The notes: generated by a model not told the origin, from the sequence alone. A stretch of 64,000 nt of DNA from Polaribacter sejongensis (GCF_038024065.1 NZ_CP150667.1:992001-1056000), one strand, 5' to 3'; counted from the first letter of the stretch, positions 52,794 through 62,163 are shown. A program made the numbers and translations.

Positions 52794-55220
52794 TTACCTT
52801 AATACAGCTTCTAAATTCTTTTCGAATGATTGCTGTAATTTTTGCATTATTTTATCTATTTGTTTGTCTGCTAAAGTTTTTGTTTCATCTTGTAATAAGA
52901 AACTAACTGCATACGATTTTTTTCCTTCTGGTAATTTATCACCTTCGTAAACATCAAATAAATCAACCTCTTTTAGTAGCTTTTTTTCAGCTTGAAAAGC
53001 TAAATTGTATACTTCGTTAAAAGAAACTTTAGAATCTAATAATAAGGCTAAATCACGTTTTACAATTGGGAATTTAGATAACTCACTTACTTTAATATTC
53101 TTATTTCCTACTAATTTTAAAATAGTATCCCAATTAAAATCAGCAAATAAAACCTCTTGCTTAATTCCGAATTCTTTTAATAAAGAAGCTTTCACAACTC
53201 CAAATTCTACTAATTTTATTTTTCCTAAACCAAAAGAAATTCCTTCAGAAAAAACATCTTGTTTAGATGGTGAAGATTTTACTTTATCTATTCCTAATCT
53301 ACTTAATAAAGAAGTAATAACACCTTTTAAGTAAAAGAAATCAGTTGATTTACTAGCAACACTCCAACTTTCTTTAGTTCTGTTACCAGTAACAAAAAGC
53401 GTTAAATGTTTGTTTTCTTCGTATTTATCGTTGTACTTATGGTATGTTTTACCAAACTCATAAAACTGTAATGAGTTGTTTTTTCTATTGATATTATATG
53501 CAACAGATTCTAAACCACTAAACAATAAAGATTGACGTAGCACTTTTAAATCGTTACTTAACGGATTTAACATTTCTACATTTGCCTCTTCACTAATATT
53601 CTCAGACAAAGTGCTGTACTCTGGCTTTGTTAAAGAATTTGCCATAGTTTCGTTAAAACCTAAAGCACTTAATTGGTTTGCAATAACGTTTTCTATCTTA
53701 GTTTCTTTATTAGAATCAAAAGAAATTGAAGTATTTAGTTTGTGAGAAAACTCAATATTATTGTAACCGTATACTCTTAAAATTTCTTCAATAATATCTG
53801 CTTCACGCTGTACATCTGTTCTGTAAGAAGGTATCGTTAAACCAAGACCACCGTTAGTTACACTGTTTATTTTAATTTCTAAAGAAGCTAAAATATTTTT
53901 AATGGTTTCTTTCGGAATCTCTTGTCCTATTAATCTATACACATGTTCAAAAGACAAAAACACTTGAAAATCTTCTATCTTAACAGGATAAAAATCAGAA
54001 ACATCTGAAGCTAATTTACCACCTGCATATTCTTCAATTAACAATGCTGCTCTTTTTAAAGCGTATTCTGTTGTATTTATATCTATACCACGCTCAAAAC
54101 GGAAAGATGCATCTGTATTTAATGCATGTCTTTTGGCTGTTTTACGAACACTAACCGGATTAAAATAAGCACTTTCTAAAAATATAGATTTTGTATATTT
54201 TGTAACTCCAGAATGTAAACCTCCAAAAACACCTGCAATACAAAGCGGATTAGAATCTCCATCACAAATCATGATATCTTCGGATGACAATTCTCTTTCA
54301 ACTTCATCTAAAGTGGTAAACTTTGTCCCTTCTTCTAATGTTTTTACAAGTATTTTATTTCCTTTTATTTTCTGCGCATCAAAGGCGTGTAAAGGCTGTC
54401 CTAATTCATGTAAAACATAATTTGTAATATCTACAATATTATTTTTAGGTGTTAAGCCAATTGCTTTTAACCTATTTTGTATCCATTCTGGCGAATCTTT
54501 AACTTCTATATCTGTAATCGTAATACCACAATAACGAGGAGTCGCTTCTTTGCTTTCTACTTCTACATCTACACGTAACGTTCTTTCATCTACATGAAAA
54601 TTACTTACAGAAGGAGATATCAATTCTAATTTAATATCTTGTTGAATTAAACCTGCACGTAAATCTCTTGCAACACCAAAATGGCTCATTGCATCAGATC
54701 TATTAGGCGTTAACCCAATTTCGAAAACATGATCTGTTTCTATTTTAAAAACTTCTGCAACTGGTGTACCCGCTTTTAGTTTTTTATCTAAGACTAAAAT
54801 TCCGTCATGACCTTTACCTAAACCTAATTCGTCTTCAGCACAAATCATTCCATGACTCTCCTCTCCTCTTATCTTACCTTTTTTTATTTTAAAGCCGTCA
54901 CCCTTCTCGTCATATAAAGTAGTTCCAATAGTTGCAACTGGTACTTTTTGTCCTGCAGCAACATTAGGGGCACCACACACAATTTGTACGGGATTTTCTA
55001 GACCTAAATCTACTGTAGTTACTTTAAGACGATCTGCGTTAGGATGCTGTATACAAGTTAAAACCTTACCAACAACAATTCCTTTTAAACTTCCTTTTAT
55101 AGATTCTTTGGTGTCAATTCCTTCCACCTCTAAACCTAAATCAGTTAACAATTCTCCTGTTTTAACAGGCTCCCAATCTATCTGCAAAAATTGTTGTAAC
55201 CAATTGTATGATATTTTCAT
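52794..55220 (-). CDS. pheT: Phenylalanyl-tRNA synthetase beta subunit
   Basis: An 808-residue subunit of the alpha2-beta2 enzyme. In order: the N-terminal MKISYNWLQQFLQIDW, an EMAP/tRNA-binding domain (GIVVGKVLTCIQHPNADRLKV, QIVCGAPNV), B3/B4 editing domain, B5 domains (FLESAYFNPVSVRKTAKRHALNTDASFRFERGID), the catalytic-like core and a C-terminal FDX-ACB anticodon domain (FPIVKRDLALLLD). The ATG at 55220 gives the standard start. A -7 element lies just upstream. Confidence 0.97.
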   Translation of the reverse strand: MKISYNWLQQFLQIDWEPVKTGELLTDLGLEVEGIDTKESIKGSLKGIVVGKVLTCIQHPNADRLKVTTVDLGLENPVQIVCGAPNVAAGQKVPVATIGTTLYDEKGDGFKIKKGKIRGEESHGMICAEDELGLGKGHDGILVLDKKLKAGTPVAEVFKIETDHVFEIGLTPNRSDAMSHFGVARDLRAGLIQQDIKLELISPSVSNFHVDERTLRVDVEVESKEATPRYCGITITDIEVKDSPEWIQNRLKAIGLTPKNNIVDITNYVLHELGQPLHAFDAQKIKGNKILVKTLEEGTKFTTLDEVERELSSEDIMICDGDSNPLCIAGVFGGLHSGVTKYTKSIFLESAYFNPVSVRKTAKRHALNTDASFRFERGIDINTTEYALKRAALLIEEYAGGKLASDVSDFYPVKIEDFQVFLSFEHVYRLIGQEIPKETIKNILASLEIKINSVTNGGLGLTIPSYRTDVQREADIIEEILRVYGYNNIEFSHKLNTSISFDSNKETKIENVIANQLSALGFNETMANSLTKPEYSTLSENISEEANVEMLNPLSNDLKVLRQSLLFSGLESVAYNINRKNNSLQFYEFGKTYHKYNDKYEENKHLTLFVTGNRTKESWSVASKSTDFFYLKGVITSLLSRLGIDKVKSSPSKQDVFSEGISFGLGKIKLVEFGVVKASLLKEFGIKQEVLFADFNWDTILKLVGNKNIKVSELSKFPIVKRDLALLLDSKVSFNEVYNLAFQAEKKLLKEVDLFDVYEGDKLPEGKKSYAVSFLLQDETKTLADKQIDKIMQKLQQSFEKNLEAVLR

Positions 55221-55666
55221 ATTATTTTTTTCCGGGTTTGTTAACTGCAAATTTACTTAAAATCTACTTTTTATCATCCTTTTTAATTCTAAAAAGCAAG
55301 TTTATTTTTAATATTTCTAAAATAAATTCTGATGCGTCTTTAAATCTGAATAATGTTGTAGGAAACACTGAATTATCAACTACTTTCTAGCAAATATTTT
55401 ATTTCTGAAGAGCACCAATTATAGCCTCTTTTTTTAGTTTAAGATCTGTAATTAAAAAAAATGCTACTTCTAAAGTTTAAATGTATTTTGATTACATTTT
55501 TTTATTAAAAACAAAAAATTAGTGCGTGAAAAAAGTTAGAATAACTTAATTACACCACTAATTATGTATTTACAAAACTGGTTTGTAATATTTTAAATTG
55601 AAGAATTTATTACATGTATTTTAATCCGATAATTATCGAAAAATAAAGTAAAGATGTTGTCTAATT
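55221..55666. other. 446-bp gene-free stretch with the pheT promoter
   Basis: On the minus strand an exact -7 element TAAATTTG followed by C lies at 55255-55248, 27 bases before the pheT ATG. The rest is AT-rich. I see no RNA, terminator or convincing small frame. Confidence 0.5.
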
Positions 55667-56239
55667 TTATTGAAATATTTTTTGATCTACCTTCTTAAAA
55701 AAGTAGTAATAAATATTAGCAAAAGTGACACCTACTAAAGCGCCTACAATAATATCTAGAGGAAAGTGTACTCCTAAATACAACCTACTATAAGCGAAAA
55801 TTAATGGCCAAAATAAAACAAAGTAAATGTACTTGTATTTATCTCTTAAAAGTAATACTACAAAAACAGAGAAAAATGTTGATGTAGAAGCATGACCAGA
55901 GGTAAAACTAAAACTTTGAGGCGTAATTAGCGTTCTTAATAAGTGCTTTATTTCTGGATCGTTATTAGGACGTAAACGTTGAACAGAATTTTTTATTAGG
56001 TTGGTAAATTGGTCTGAAAATGCCACCAATAAAATCATGGTAAGAATCATAAATCCACCTTGTTTCCAACCATAAGCTTTAATGGTTAAATAAAAGATAA
56101 GAATAAACAATGGGCTCCAATAAAGTTGATTGGTAATTACCAACCAAAACGGATCCCATTGCTCACTTCCTAAACTGTTTAGAAAAATTAATAATTCTTT
56201 ATCTAAATGTATAATATTTTCTAACAAATTATTTTCCAA
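55667..56239 (-). CDS. PAP2-family membrane phosphatase
   Basis: A 190-residue membrane protein with five to six helices and the three phosphatase motifs: KNSVQRLRPNND (KxxxxxxRP), SFTSGHASTS (PSGH-type with catalytic His) and YSRLYLGVHFPLDI (SRxxxxxHxxxD with nucleophile His). It dephosphorylates a lipid phosphate such as undecaprenyl-PP, phosphatidylglycerophosphate or lipid A phosphate. It overlaps the upstream PPIase gene by 11 bases and is the last gene of that operon. Confidence 0.93.
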   Translation of the reverse strand: MENNLLENIIHLDKELLIFLNSLGSEQWDPFWLVITNQLYWSPLFILIFYLTIKAYGWKQGGFMILTMILLVAFSDQFTNLIKNSVQRLRPNNDPEIKHLLRTLITPQSFSFTSGHASTSTFFSVFVVLLLRDKYKYIYFVLFWPLIFAYSRLYLGVHFPLDIIVGALVGVTFANIYYYFFKKVDQKIFQ

Positions 56240-57392
56240 TTTTTAATACTTCAACTTCAAAAACTAAATCAGATTTTGCAGGGAAAGGGCCATATTTTTC
56301 TTCTCCATACCCTAAATAGTAAGGAATAAATAAACGTACTTTTTCTCCTTCTTTCATCGTTAAGACACCTTCTTTAAAACCTGCAATCATAGGTCTTTGG
56401 GTATCATTTAACTGACAAACAAAAGGTGCTCCACTAGTTTCTGCTGTAGACTGAATTTTTTTACCATCTGCAGTATACAAGGTATAATTAATAGTTAAAG
56501 GTTTGTTATCAACTATTTTTTTCCCAGAAGTTTCTTTTAATTTTAAAATGCGAAGTCCAGAAGATGTTTTTTCAGCTTTAGCTTCATCCATTTCCGCTAA
56601 AAAAGCTTCTTTTTCTACTAAATAGTTAGCATATCTTGCTTTTTCAACTTCATCTTCAGCTTTCTTTTTATCGTTTTCTAAATTTGCGAAATCTCCTAAT
56701 TGAGTATCAAAAACTTCTGCAGCATTAAAGCTATTTGCTTCAGCGCCAAGTTTAAGAATCTTTACAGATAAAATAGTATCTTTTTGTACAATACTATTTA
56801 CAACAGACATTCTTGTAGAATCTATTGCTTTATTTAACTGTAAAGAATCTTTAATTTTACTTTTTAATTCTTTTAATTGAAGTGCGTTTATTATTGTTTT
56901 ACCAAACACAGCATGTTTACCATCTAAATGCGGAATTGGTTTATGAGTAATAAAAAACTGAGTATTATTGGTTGTTGGTCCTGCATTTGCCATAGAAAGA
57001 ATCCCTTTATCATTATGTCTGTACATTAAATCTCCATCTTCACTCTTCGGAAATTCGTCACCAAAAACATAACCTGCATCCTTTCTTCCACTAGCAGTAA
57101 AACCACCACCCTGAATTACAAAGTTATCTACAACTCTATGAAAAATAACACCTTCATAAAAGTCTTTACCTTTTAAAGAATCTACTAACTTGCTATTTGT
57201 TCCTTCTACAAGAGAAACAAAATTTGCAACTGTCATTGGTACATCTTCTGCATATAATTCTACTAAAATCTCCCCTTTATTGGTTAAAATTTCAGCATAA
57301 ACTCCATCATCAAGTCCTTTGTACTTTTCTGGTGTAGTGCTGCATGCAGTTAATAAAATAACAAATGCAATTAAGTATTTTAAATTCTTCAT
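56229..57392 (-). CDS. Cyclophilin-FKBP fusion peptidyl-prolyl isomerase lipoprotein
   Basis: A 387-residue lipoprotein (lipobox LTAC). Domain 1 (about 30-215) is a cyclophilin: GEILVELYAEDVPMTVANFVSL, FHRVVDNFVIQGGG, NTQFFITHKPIPHLDGKHAVFG. Domain 2 (about 295-387) is an FKBP: INYTLYTADGKKIQSTAETSG, GFKEGVLTMKEGEKVRLFIPYYLGYGE. A charged helical linker joins them. Two PPIase folds in one chain suggest a periplasmic folding factor with wide range. The ATG at 57392 is used; the preceding TTG is not needed. Confidence 0.93.
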   Translation of the reverse strand: MKNLKYLIAFVILLTACSTTPEKYKGLDDGVYAEILTNKGEILVELYAEDVPMTVANFVSLVEGTNSKLVDSLKGKDFYEGVIFHRVVDNFVIQGGGFTASGRKDAGYVFGDEFPKSEDGDLMYRHNDKGILSMANAGPTTNNTQFFITHKPIPHLDGKHAVFGKTIINALQLKELKSKIKDSLQLNKAIDSTRMSVVNSIVQKDTILSVKILKLGAEANSFNAAEVFDTQLGDFANLENDKKKAEDEVEKARYANYLVEKEAFLAEMDEAKAEKTSSGLRILKLKETSGKKIVDNKPLTINYTLYTADGKKIQSTAETSGAPFVCQLNDTQRPMIAGFKEGVLTMKEGEKVRLFIPYYLGYGEEKYGPFPAKSDLVFEVEVLKIGK

Positions 57393-57400
57393 CAAGGATA

Positions 57401-58129
57401 TTATTTTGTAATTTCTAATAATTCTACTTCAAAAATTAATGTAGAAAATGGCTTAATATCTGCACCTTTTTGTTGTGCTCCGTAAGCTAATTCTTGCGGT
57501 ATGAAAAATTTATATTTAGAACCAACATTCATTAATTGCACACCTTCTGTCCAACCTTTAATTACTTGGTTTAATCCAAATTCTGCTGGCGTACCTCTAT
57601 CTACAGAGCTATCAAAAACTTTTCCTTCTATGTTAGTTCCATGATAATGAACTTTTACTTTAGTAGTTGGTCCTTCTGGCTTGTCTCCGTTACCTTCTTT
57701 TAAAACAATGTACTGTAAACCACTATCTGTAGTAATTACACCTTCTTTTGTTTTATTTTCTGCTAAAAAGTCAATTCCTGCTTTTTTATTTTCTCCAAAC
57801 TTAGCTTCTGCTTCACTAGCTGCTTTTGCTTGCTGCGCTTGCATTTCTTCTGCTTGTTTCTTTTGAAAATAAGGGCTAATTACACTCTGAATATCTTTAA
57901 TATCTATTAATAAGTTAGTAGAATCTAAACCATTTCTAATAGCTTGCGTAAGAATATCTTTATTTACATCTTTAAAACCAGATCTTAATTGACCAGACAT
58001 ACTTAAACCAATTGCATAACTAACAGAGTCTATTTCTGTTTCTAAAGATTTTACTTCTTTTACTTTGCTATCACAAGATACCATAGATGCAACAACTGCT
58101 AATGCTAATACACTTTTTACTACTTTCAT
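57401..58129 (-). CDS. FKBP-type peptidyl-prolyl isomerase lipoprotein
   Basis: A 242-residue lipoprotein (lipobox VSC) of the Mip/FkpA type. An N-terminal dimerisation helix (IDSVSYAIGLSMSGQLR... and EEMQAQQAKAASEAEAKFGENK) precedes an FKBP domain with TKVKVHYHGTNIEGKVFDSS, FGLNQVIKGWTEGVQLMNVGSKYKFFIPQELAYG. It folds periplasmic or outer-membrane proteins. It lies 8 bases before the cyclophilin-FKBP gene and 2 after gldI. Confidence 0.94.
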   Translation of the reverse strand: MKVVKSVLALAVVASMVSCDSKVKEVKSLETEIDSVSYAIGLSMSGQLRSGFKDVNKDILTQAIRNGLDSTNLLIDIKDIQSVISPYFQKKQAEEMQAQQAKAASEAEAKFGENKKAGIDFLAENKTKEGVITTDSGLQYIVLKEGNGDKPEGPTTKVKVHYHGTNIEGKVFDSSVDRGTPAEFGLNQVIKGWTEGVQLMNVGSKYKFFIPQELAYGAQQKGADIKPFSTLIFEVELLEITK

Positions 58130-58131
58130 TT

Positions 58132-58665
58132 TTAATTATTTATATTGATTAATGTTACTGTACTCTTAATTGATTGATTAATTCCTATTTTATTTCCATC
58201 TCCAGAAATGCCATAAGCACTATAAGACGGAATCACAAATGTAATGGTTTCTCCAACTTTCATCAACTTTATTCCTACTTGAAGTGCAGAAATAAAATCT
58301 TCTTTATCTACTCTGTAATTTTTTACACCTAATTGTTCTTTACTATAAATTATATTCCCTTGTAAATCAGAAACATTATAGGTTATCACTGCTACATCTC
58401 CTTCTTTTGGAGTTGGAGCGTTTTCTTCTATTTTGTTGATGTAGGCATACCAAAATCCATTAGAAGAAACTTGAAATGTATATACTGAATCTTTTTTAAT
58501 TACGTCTAAAATCTTAGCTTCTTCTATAGCATTTAACTTTATAGACTCCTTAATAGTTTCCTTTAATACCGTTGTAGAGGCTTTAGGATTAATCGGTTTT
58601 CTAGGCGCTACTTTAGAGCAGCCTATACATAAAATTGACGTTAGAACTAAAATTTTAATTTTCAT
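58132..58665 (-). CDS. gldI: Gliding-motility-associated FKBP lipoprotein GldI
   Basis: A 177-residue lipoprotein (lipobox IGC) with an FKBP-like domain (EGDVAVITYNVSDLQGNIIYS, DFISALQVGIKLMKVGETITFVIPSYSAYGISGDGNKIG). In Flavobacterium, GldI is a PPIase lipoprotein required for gliding and the type IX secretion system. The pattern and its place between nrnA-like and FKBP genes fit. It overlaps the end of the nrnA gene by 11 bases. Confidence 0.85.
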   Translation of the reverse strand: MKIKILVLTSILCIGCSKVAPRKPINPKASTTVLKETIKESIKLNAIEEAKILDVIKKDSVYTFQVSSNGFWYAYINKIEENAPTPKEGDVAVITYNVSDLQGNIIYSKEQLGVKNYRVDKEDFISALQVGIKLMKVGETITFVIPSYSAYGISGDGNKIGINQSIKSTVTLININN

Positions 58666-59683
58666 AAGAAGCTTCTAATTCTTTTTGATATTGTGGTAAT
58701 AAACTAACAAATTTGGTCACGGTATCTGCCATGGAAGCATCAGACCTTCCTCCTGCTGCATTGTCATGTCCGCCTCCAGAAAAATGATTTCTTGAAAACT
58801 GATTTACAGAAAAAGTCCCTTTAGAACGGAAAGATATTTTTACCATTCCTTGCTCGCTATCTTCTATAAAAATTGCTGCAAAAATAATTCCTTTTAAAGA
58901 AAGTGCATAGTTTACAACACCCTCTGTATCTCCTTTCTGAAAATCGAATCTCTTTTTTTCTTCCGAAGACAATGTAATATACGCTGTATTGTACGTTGGT
59001 AAAATTTGTAAATTACTTAACGCTTGTCCTAATAACAACAATCTGTTATAAGAATTGGCATCATATACATTATTATGTATTTTATCATTTTTTGCTCCTT
59101 TATCTATTAAAGCGGCAATAATTCTGTGCGTAGTACTTGTGGTAGACCTAAAACGAAAAGATCCAGTATCTGTCATAATACCAGTATATAAGCACGTAGC
59201 AATATCTGCGTCAATTAAATCTAAATCGGCATTCATTTCTATAAATTGATACACCATTTGGCTTGTAGAGCAAATAGTAACATCAGAATACATATATTTT
59301 ACATCATCTGGTTGTTGATGATGGTCTATCATCGCAAAATCGTTGGGATATTTCTCTAACGTCTTTTGCATGTCAGTACCTACTCTATGCAACGTATTAA
59401 AGTCTAAAAGGAAAATAAGATCTGATGCTTTTATGGCTTTTTGAGATTGATTATTTTGCCAATCGAAACGATAGGTAGTTTCTGAACCTGGTAGCCAATG
59501 TAAAAATTCTGGATATTCATTAGGCACAACAACAGTTGCATTGTGTCCTTTTTTATCTAAATAATGTTTTAAAGCTAATGTAGATCCCATAGCATCTCCA
59601 TCTGGATTTCTATGCCCTACAATTACAATATTTCTCGATGTGTCAAGAAAGCTTTTTAACTCTTCAAATCCTTTTAAAATCAT
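58655..59683 (-). CDS. nrnA: DHH-family oligoribonuclease / pAp phosphatase
   Basis: A 342-residue phosphoesterase of the RecJ-like DHH/DHHA1 superfamily. NIVIVGHRNPDGDAMGSTLAL (motif I), LIFLLDFN (motif II), FAMIDHHQQPDD (DHH motif III), DTGSFRF, and the C-terminal DHHA1 GGGHDNAAGG. NrnA degrades nano-RNAs and 3'-phosphoadenosine 5'-phosphate. It is first in the nrnA-gldI-FKBP-cyclophilin/FKBP-PAP2 operon, all with overlaps or gaps under 10 bases. Confidence 0.92.
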   Translation of the reverse strand: MILKGFEELKSFLDTSRNIVIVGHRNPDGDAMGSTLALKHYLDKKGHNATVVVPNEYPEFLHWLPGSETTYRFDWQNNQSQKAIKASDLIFLLDFNTLHRVGTDMQKTLEKYPNDFAMIDHHQQPDDVKYMYSDVTICSTSQMVYQFIEMNADLDLIDADIATCLYTGIMTDTGSFRFRSTTSTTHRIIAALIDKGAKNDKIHNNVYDANSYNRLLLLGQALSNLQILPTYNTAYITLSSEEKKRFDFQKGDTEGVVNYALSLKGIIFAAIFIEDSEQGMVKISFRSKGTFSVNQFSRNHFSGGGHDNAAGGRSDASMADTVTKFVSLLPQYQKELEASYEN

Positions 59684-59811
59684 AAGATGCGAAGATACAA
59701 TTTAATAACATTGTTCAAAATATATTTTCTTTTACATTTCTGTTAAAATAAACCCATTTAGTCTTAAAATTTAACAATTGGAATCTACCTTTTAGTCCTT
59801 TTTATTTATAA

Positions 59812-60048
59812 TATTGGGCACCTTCTAAAGAAACTTACTACAATAACACCAATGATTTTACTTCTAGCCAACTTATAAATCCATACAGTAATTTCACTAA
59901 AAAAACGGACAAACACAGATTACAAAATGTAGTTTCAGAAATTAATTTTGGACTTTTAAGATTCAATTTTAAGAAAAAAGAAATCGCCCTAGAAATGCGG
60001 AGTAAAAACAATAAATTACAACAAGAATTCACACAAGTTTACCCTTAA
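59812..60048 (+). pseudogene. C-terminal remnant of an alkaline-phosphatase D-like (metallophosphoesterase) gene
   Basis: A 78-codon frame without a start codon, opened by TAA just upstream and ended by TAA. It reads ...NTNDFTSSQLINPYSN... VSEINFGLLRFNFKKKEIALEMRSKNNKLQQEF.... DFTSS followed by NFGLL and a two-strand end is the look of the C-terminus of PhoD-like phosphatases. The codon choice and composition look coding. The 5' part of the gene is missing in the window. Identification by pattern only. Confidence 0.4.
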
Positions 60049-60049
60049 C

Positions 60050-60079
60050 TTGCAGTTAACATTAAATAATGTACTTTTG
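60050..60079 (+). promoter_or_regulatory. Bacteroidetes-type promoter of ndk
   Basis: TTG-N19-TACTTTTG, followed by C: matches the -33/-7 consensus with the same 19-base spacing as the MFS promoter. The -7 element ends 19 bases before the ndk ATG. Confidence 0.7.
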
Positions 60080-60098
60080 CAAAAATATAAAAAATAGA

Positions 60099-60518
60099 AT
60101 GGCAACAAATAGAACATTTACAATGCTTAAACCAGATGCTGTAGAAAACGGACATACTGGAGCAATTTTAGACAAAATTAACGCTGCTGGATTTAGAATT
60201 GTAGCTTTAAAGAAAACTCAAATGACACAAGCAGATGCTGAAACTTTTTATGCTGTGCATAATGAGCGTCCGTTTTTTGGTGAGTTAGTAGAGTTCATGA
60301 CACGTGGACCAATTGTAGCTGCAATCTTAGAAAAAGACAACGCTGTAGAAGATTTTAGAACCTTAATTGGTGCTACAAATCCTGCTGATGCTGCAGAAGG
60401 AACTATTAGAAAATTATACGCAACTTCTATGGGAGAAAATGCTGTACATGGTTCTGACTCTGATGAAAACGCACAAATTGAAGGAAACTTTCACTTTTCT
60501 GGAAGAGAGCAATTTTAA
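60099..60518 (+). CDS. ndk: Nucleoside diphosphate kinase
   Basis: A 139-residue enzyme that transfers phosphate between nucleoside di- and triphosphates. [13 protein letters not shown] at the start (Lys and nucleotide contacts), [31 protein letters not shown], and the catalytic histidine in [12 protein letters not shown]. The ATG at 60099 gives the family start; a longer frame from 60069 overlaps the promoter. Monocistronic with a strong terminator. Confidence 0.97.
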   Translation: MATNRTFTMLKPDAVENGHTGAILDKINAAGFRIVALKKTQMTQADAETFYAVHNERPFFGELVEFMTRGPIVAAILEKDNAVEDFRTLIGATNPADAAEGTIRKLYATSMGENAVHGSDSDENAQIEGNFHFSGREQF

Positions 60519-60552
60519 GGGTTTATAAAATTCTTAATCAAATATTTTAAAG

Positions 60553-60586
60553 AAACTCGTAACATAATTGTTACGAGTTTTTTTTG
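60553..60586 (+). terminator. Intrinsic terminator of ndk
   Basis: AAACTCGTAAC / GTTACGAGTTT, a perfect 11-bp stem with a 6-base loop and T tail, 35 bases after the stop. Confidence 0.9.
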
Positions 60587-60729
60587 TTTGAAACTTTTAG
60601 TTTGTATCTAAACGAATTTTTAGATAATTCAATAAATAAATTATCTTTACAAGATAACAGTAATATATATATTGACACTATATCTAGATAATTTTACGGA
60701 TATAACTAATAAGAGTCACTATACAACTA

Positions 60730-60738
60730 GTTACCAGC
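60730..60738 (+). other. Left boundary box of the beta-lactamase-fold cassette
   Basis: GTTACCAGC after TACAACTA, exact reverse complement of 61966-61974. There is no repeat on its left side, as for the box at 34440. Confidence 0.6.
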
Positions 60739-60761
60739 AAGCAAACTCAACATAAAACCTA

Positions 60762-61961
60762 ATGAGAAAACTAATTATCTTAATATTATTGAATGTTTTA
60801 TTATATCAAAGCTATGCTCAAACAAATGATTCAATTGCGAAAAAACTAACCAAGGAGTTAGAACAAATTTATTCACAAGGCCATATTAATGGTTTCTCAG
60901 TTGCTATTGTGAATCAAGATGGAATATTGTTCGAAAAAGGTCTAGGATATTCTAATAGAGAAGATAACAAAATATATACAGAAAATACCATTCAGAATAT
61001 TGCTTCTATTTCAAAAACCTTTATTGGTATTGCTTTATTAAAAGCTCAAGAACTAGGTAAACTCAATTTGAATGACCCAATAAACAAATACTTACCTTTT
61101 AAAGTAATTAACCCAAATTTCTCAAACACATCAATAACCATCCGCCAATTAGCTACGCATACTTCAAGCATAAGAGACCCATCGAAATATGAAAAAAACG
61201 GATATGTCTTAAAAGAAAAAAATAATGGAGCAGCTAAAGTAAACAGCAACTTTCGTTCCCCTGATGAGATGGTGCCTTATAATGAGTTTCTAAAAAATAT
61301 TTTACATAAAGAGGGGAAGTGGTATAAGAAAAATACATTCTTAAAAAAAGAACCAGGGACAATATTTGAATACTCAAACATTGCTGCTGGGTTAGCAGCT
61401 TTTGTTATAGAAAATGCAGTTGGTGAATCTTTTAATGAATTTACGAAAACGCACATTTTTAATCCATTAGAAATGTCTAATTCTGGTTGGTTCCTTAGTG
61501 AAGTAGATTTTTCAAACCATTCAAAACTTTATTCAGATAAAGAAACCGAATTAGCCCTTTATCAATTGGTTAATTATCCTGATGGAGGCTTAATTACTTC
61601 ATCAAATGATTTAGGAAAACACCTATCAGAACTAATCTCAGGATATAATGGAAATGGAAAAATCCTAACTAAAGAAAGTTATAAAAAACTATTTAAATCC
61701 TATTTAGCTGATAAAAATTTTAAAGAAAGAAATGAAGGTCTTTATGATGATGAATATAATATGGGCATTTTTATAGGGATTTCTGCCCAAGGACAAATAG
61801 GCCATACAGGGGGCGACCCAGGAGTGGTAACTCATATGTTTTTTAACACCAAAACCAACATCGGCAAAATTCTTATTGTAAATACGGACCTTGAAAAAGA
61901 TGGAATAAAAGAATTTATTGATATATGGAAAAAGTTGGAAGAATATGAAATAAAATTATAA
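60762..61961 (+). CDS. Serine hydrolase of the class C beta-lactamase / PBP4* family
   Basis: A 399-residue exported protein: signal peptide cut after SYAQ, catalytic motif SxxK as S82-I-S-K85 in NIASISKTFIGI, second motif YxN as YSN in FEYSNIAAG, and HTGG in QIGHTGGDPGV in place of KTG. TIRQLATHTSSIRDP is the usual helix after strand B2. Members hydrolyse peptides, esters or D-amino-acid bonds; true antibiotic resistance is not implied. It is the only gene of its cassette. Confidence 0.9.
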   Translation: MRKLIILILLNVLLYQSYAQTNDSIAKKLTKELEQIYSQGHINGFSVAIVNQDGILFEKGLGYSNREDNKIYTENTIQNIASISKTFIGIALLKAQELGKLNLNDPINKYLPFKVINPNFSNTSITIRQLATHTSSIRDPSKYEKNGYVLKEKNNGAAKVNSNFRSPDEMVPYNEFLKNILHKEGKWYKKNTFLKKEPGTIFEYSNIAAGLAAFVIENAVGESFNEFTKTHIFNPLEMSNSGWFLSEVDFSNHSKLYSDKETELALYQLVNYPDGGLITSSNDLGKHLSELISGYNGNGKILTKESYKKLFKSYLADKNFKERNEGLYDDEYNMGIFIGISAQGQIGHTGGDPGVVTHMFFNTKTNIGKILIVNTDLEKDGIKEFIDIWKKLEEYEIKL

Positions 61962-61965
61962 ACCA

Positions 61966-62155
61966 GCTGGTAACAATGGCTATAATTAATACGGGTTTTG
62001 GTGCTTAACTCAAAGTTTAGTATATTTTCATAAAGTCCGCCAAACCATTTTGATTTGGCTTTAGAACAAAAAAACAAAATAAAAAGTTTTGGCTAAGTAA
62101 TTAATCCGAAATTAATTTTTTTTAATCCCATACTAACCATAACTTAGACATTAGC
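61966..62155 (+). repeat. attC-like site D (second sequence family)
   Basis: Closing box GCTGGTAAC (61966-61974), AATGGC, left arm TATAATTAATACGGG (61981-61995), a long interior with its own GCCAAA/TTTGGC hairpin, right arm CCCATACTAACCATA (62127-62141), then CTTAGACATTAGC as next opening region. Of 15 arm pairs, 11 are Watson-Crick and the other four are all A.C on the top strand, i.e. G.T on the bottom strand. Confidence 0.6.
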
Positions 62156-62163
62156 AACAAAAA

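Noticed and set aside
55208..55390. 60-codon plus-strand frame in front of pheT
   Set aside because: It overlaps the pheT start and promoter, has no family pattern, and shows the hydrophobic composition of AT-rich random sequence.
59838..60032. 64-codon minus-strand frame before ndk
   Set aside because: It is the antisense of the better-supported phosphatase remnant and has no recognisable domain.
60762..61961. Antibiotic-resistance beta-lactamase
   Set aside because: The KTG motif is replaced by HTGG and the family is mostly peptidases and esterases; resistance cannot be claimed.
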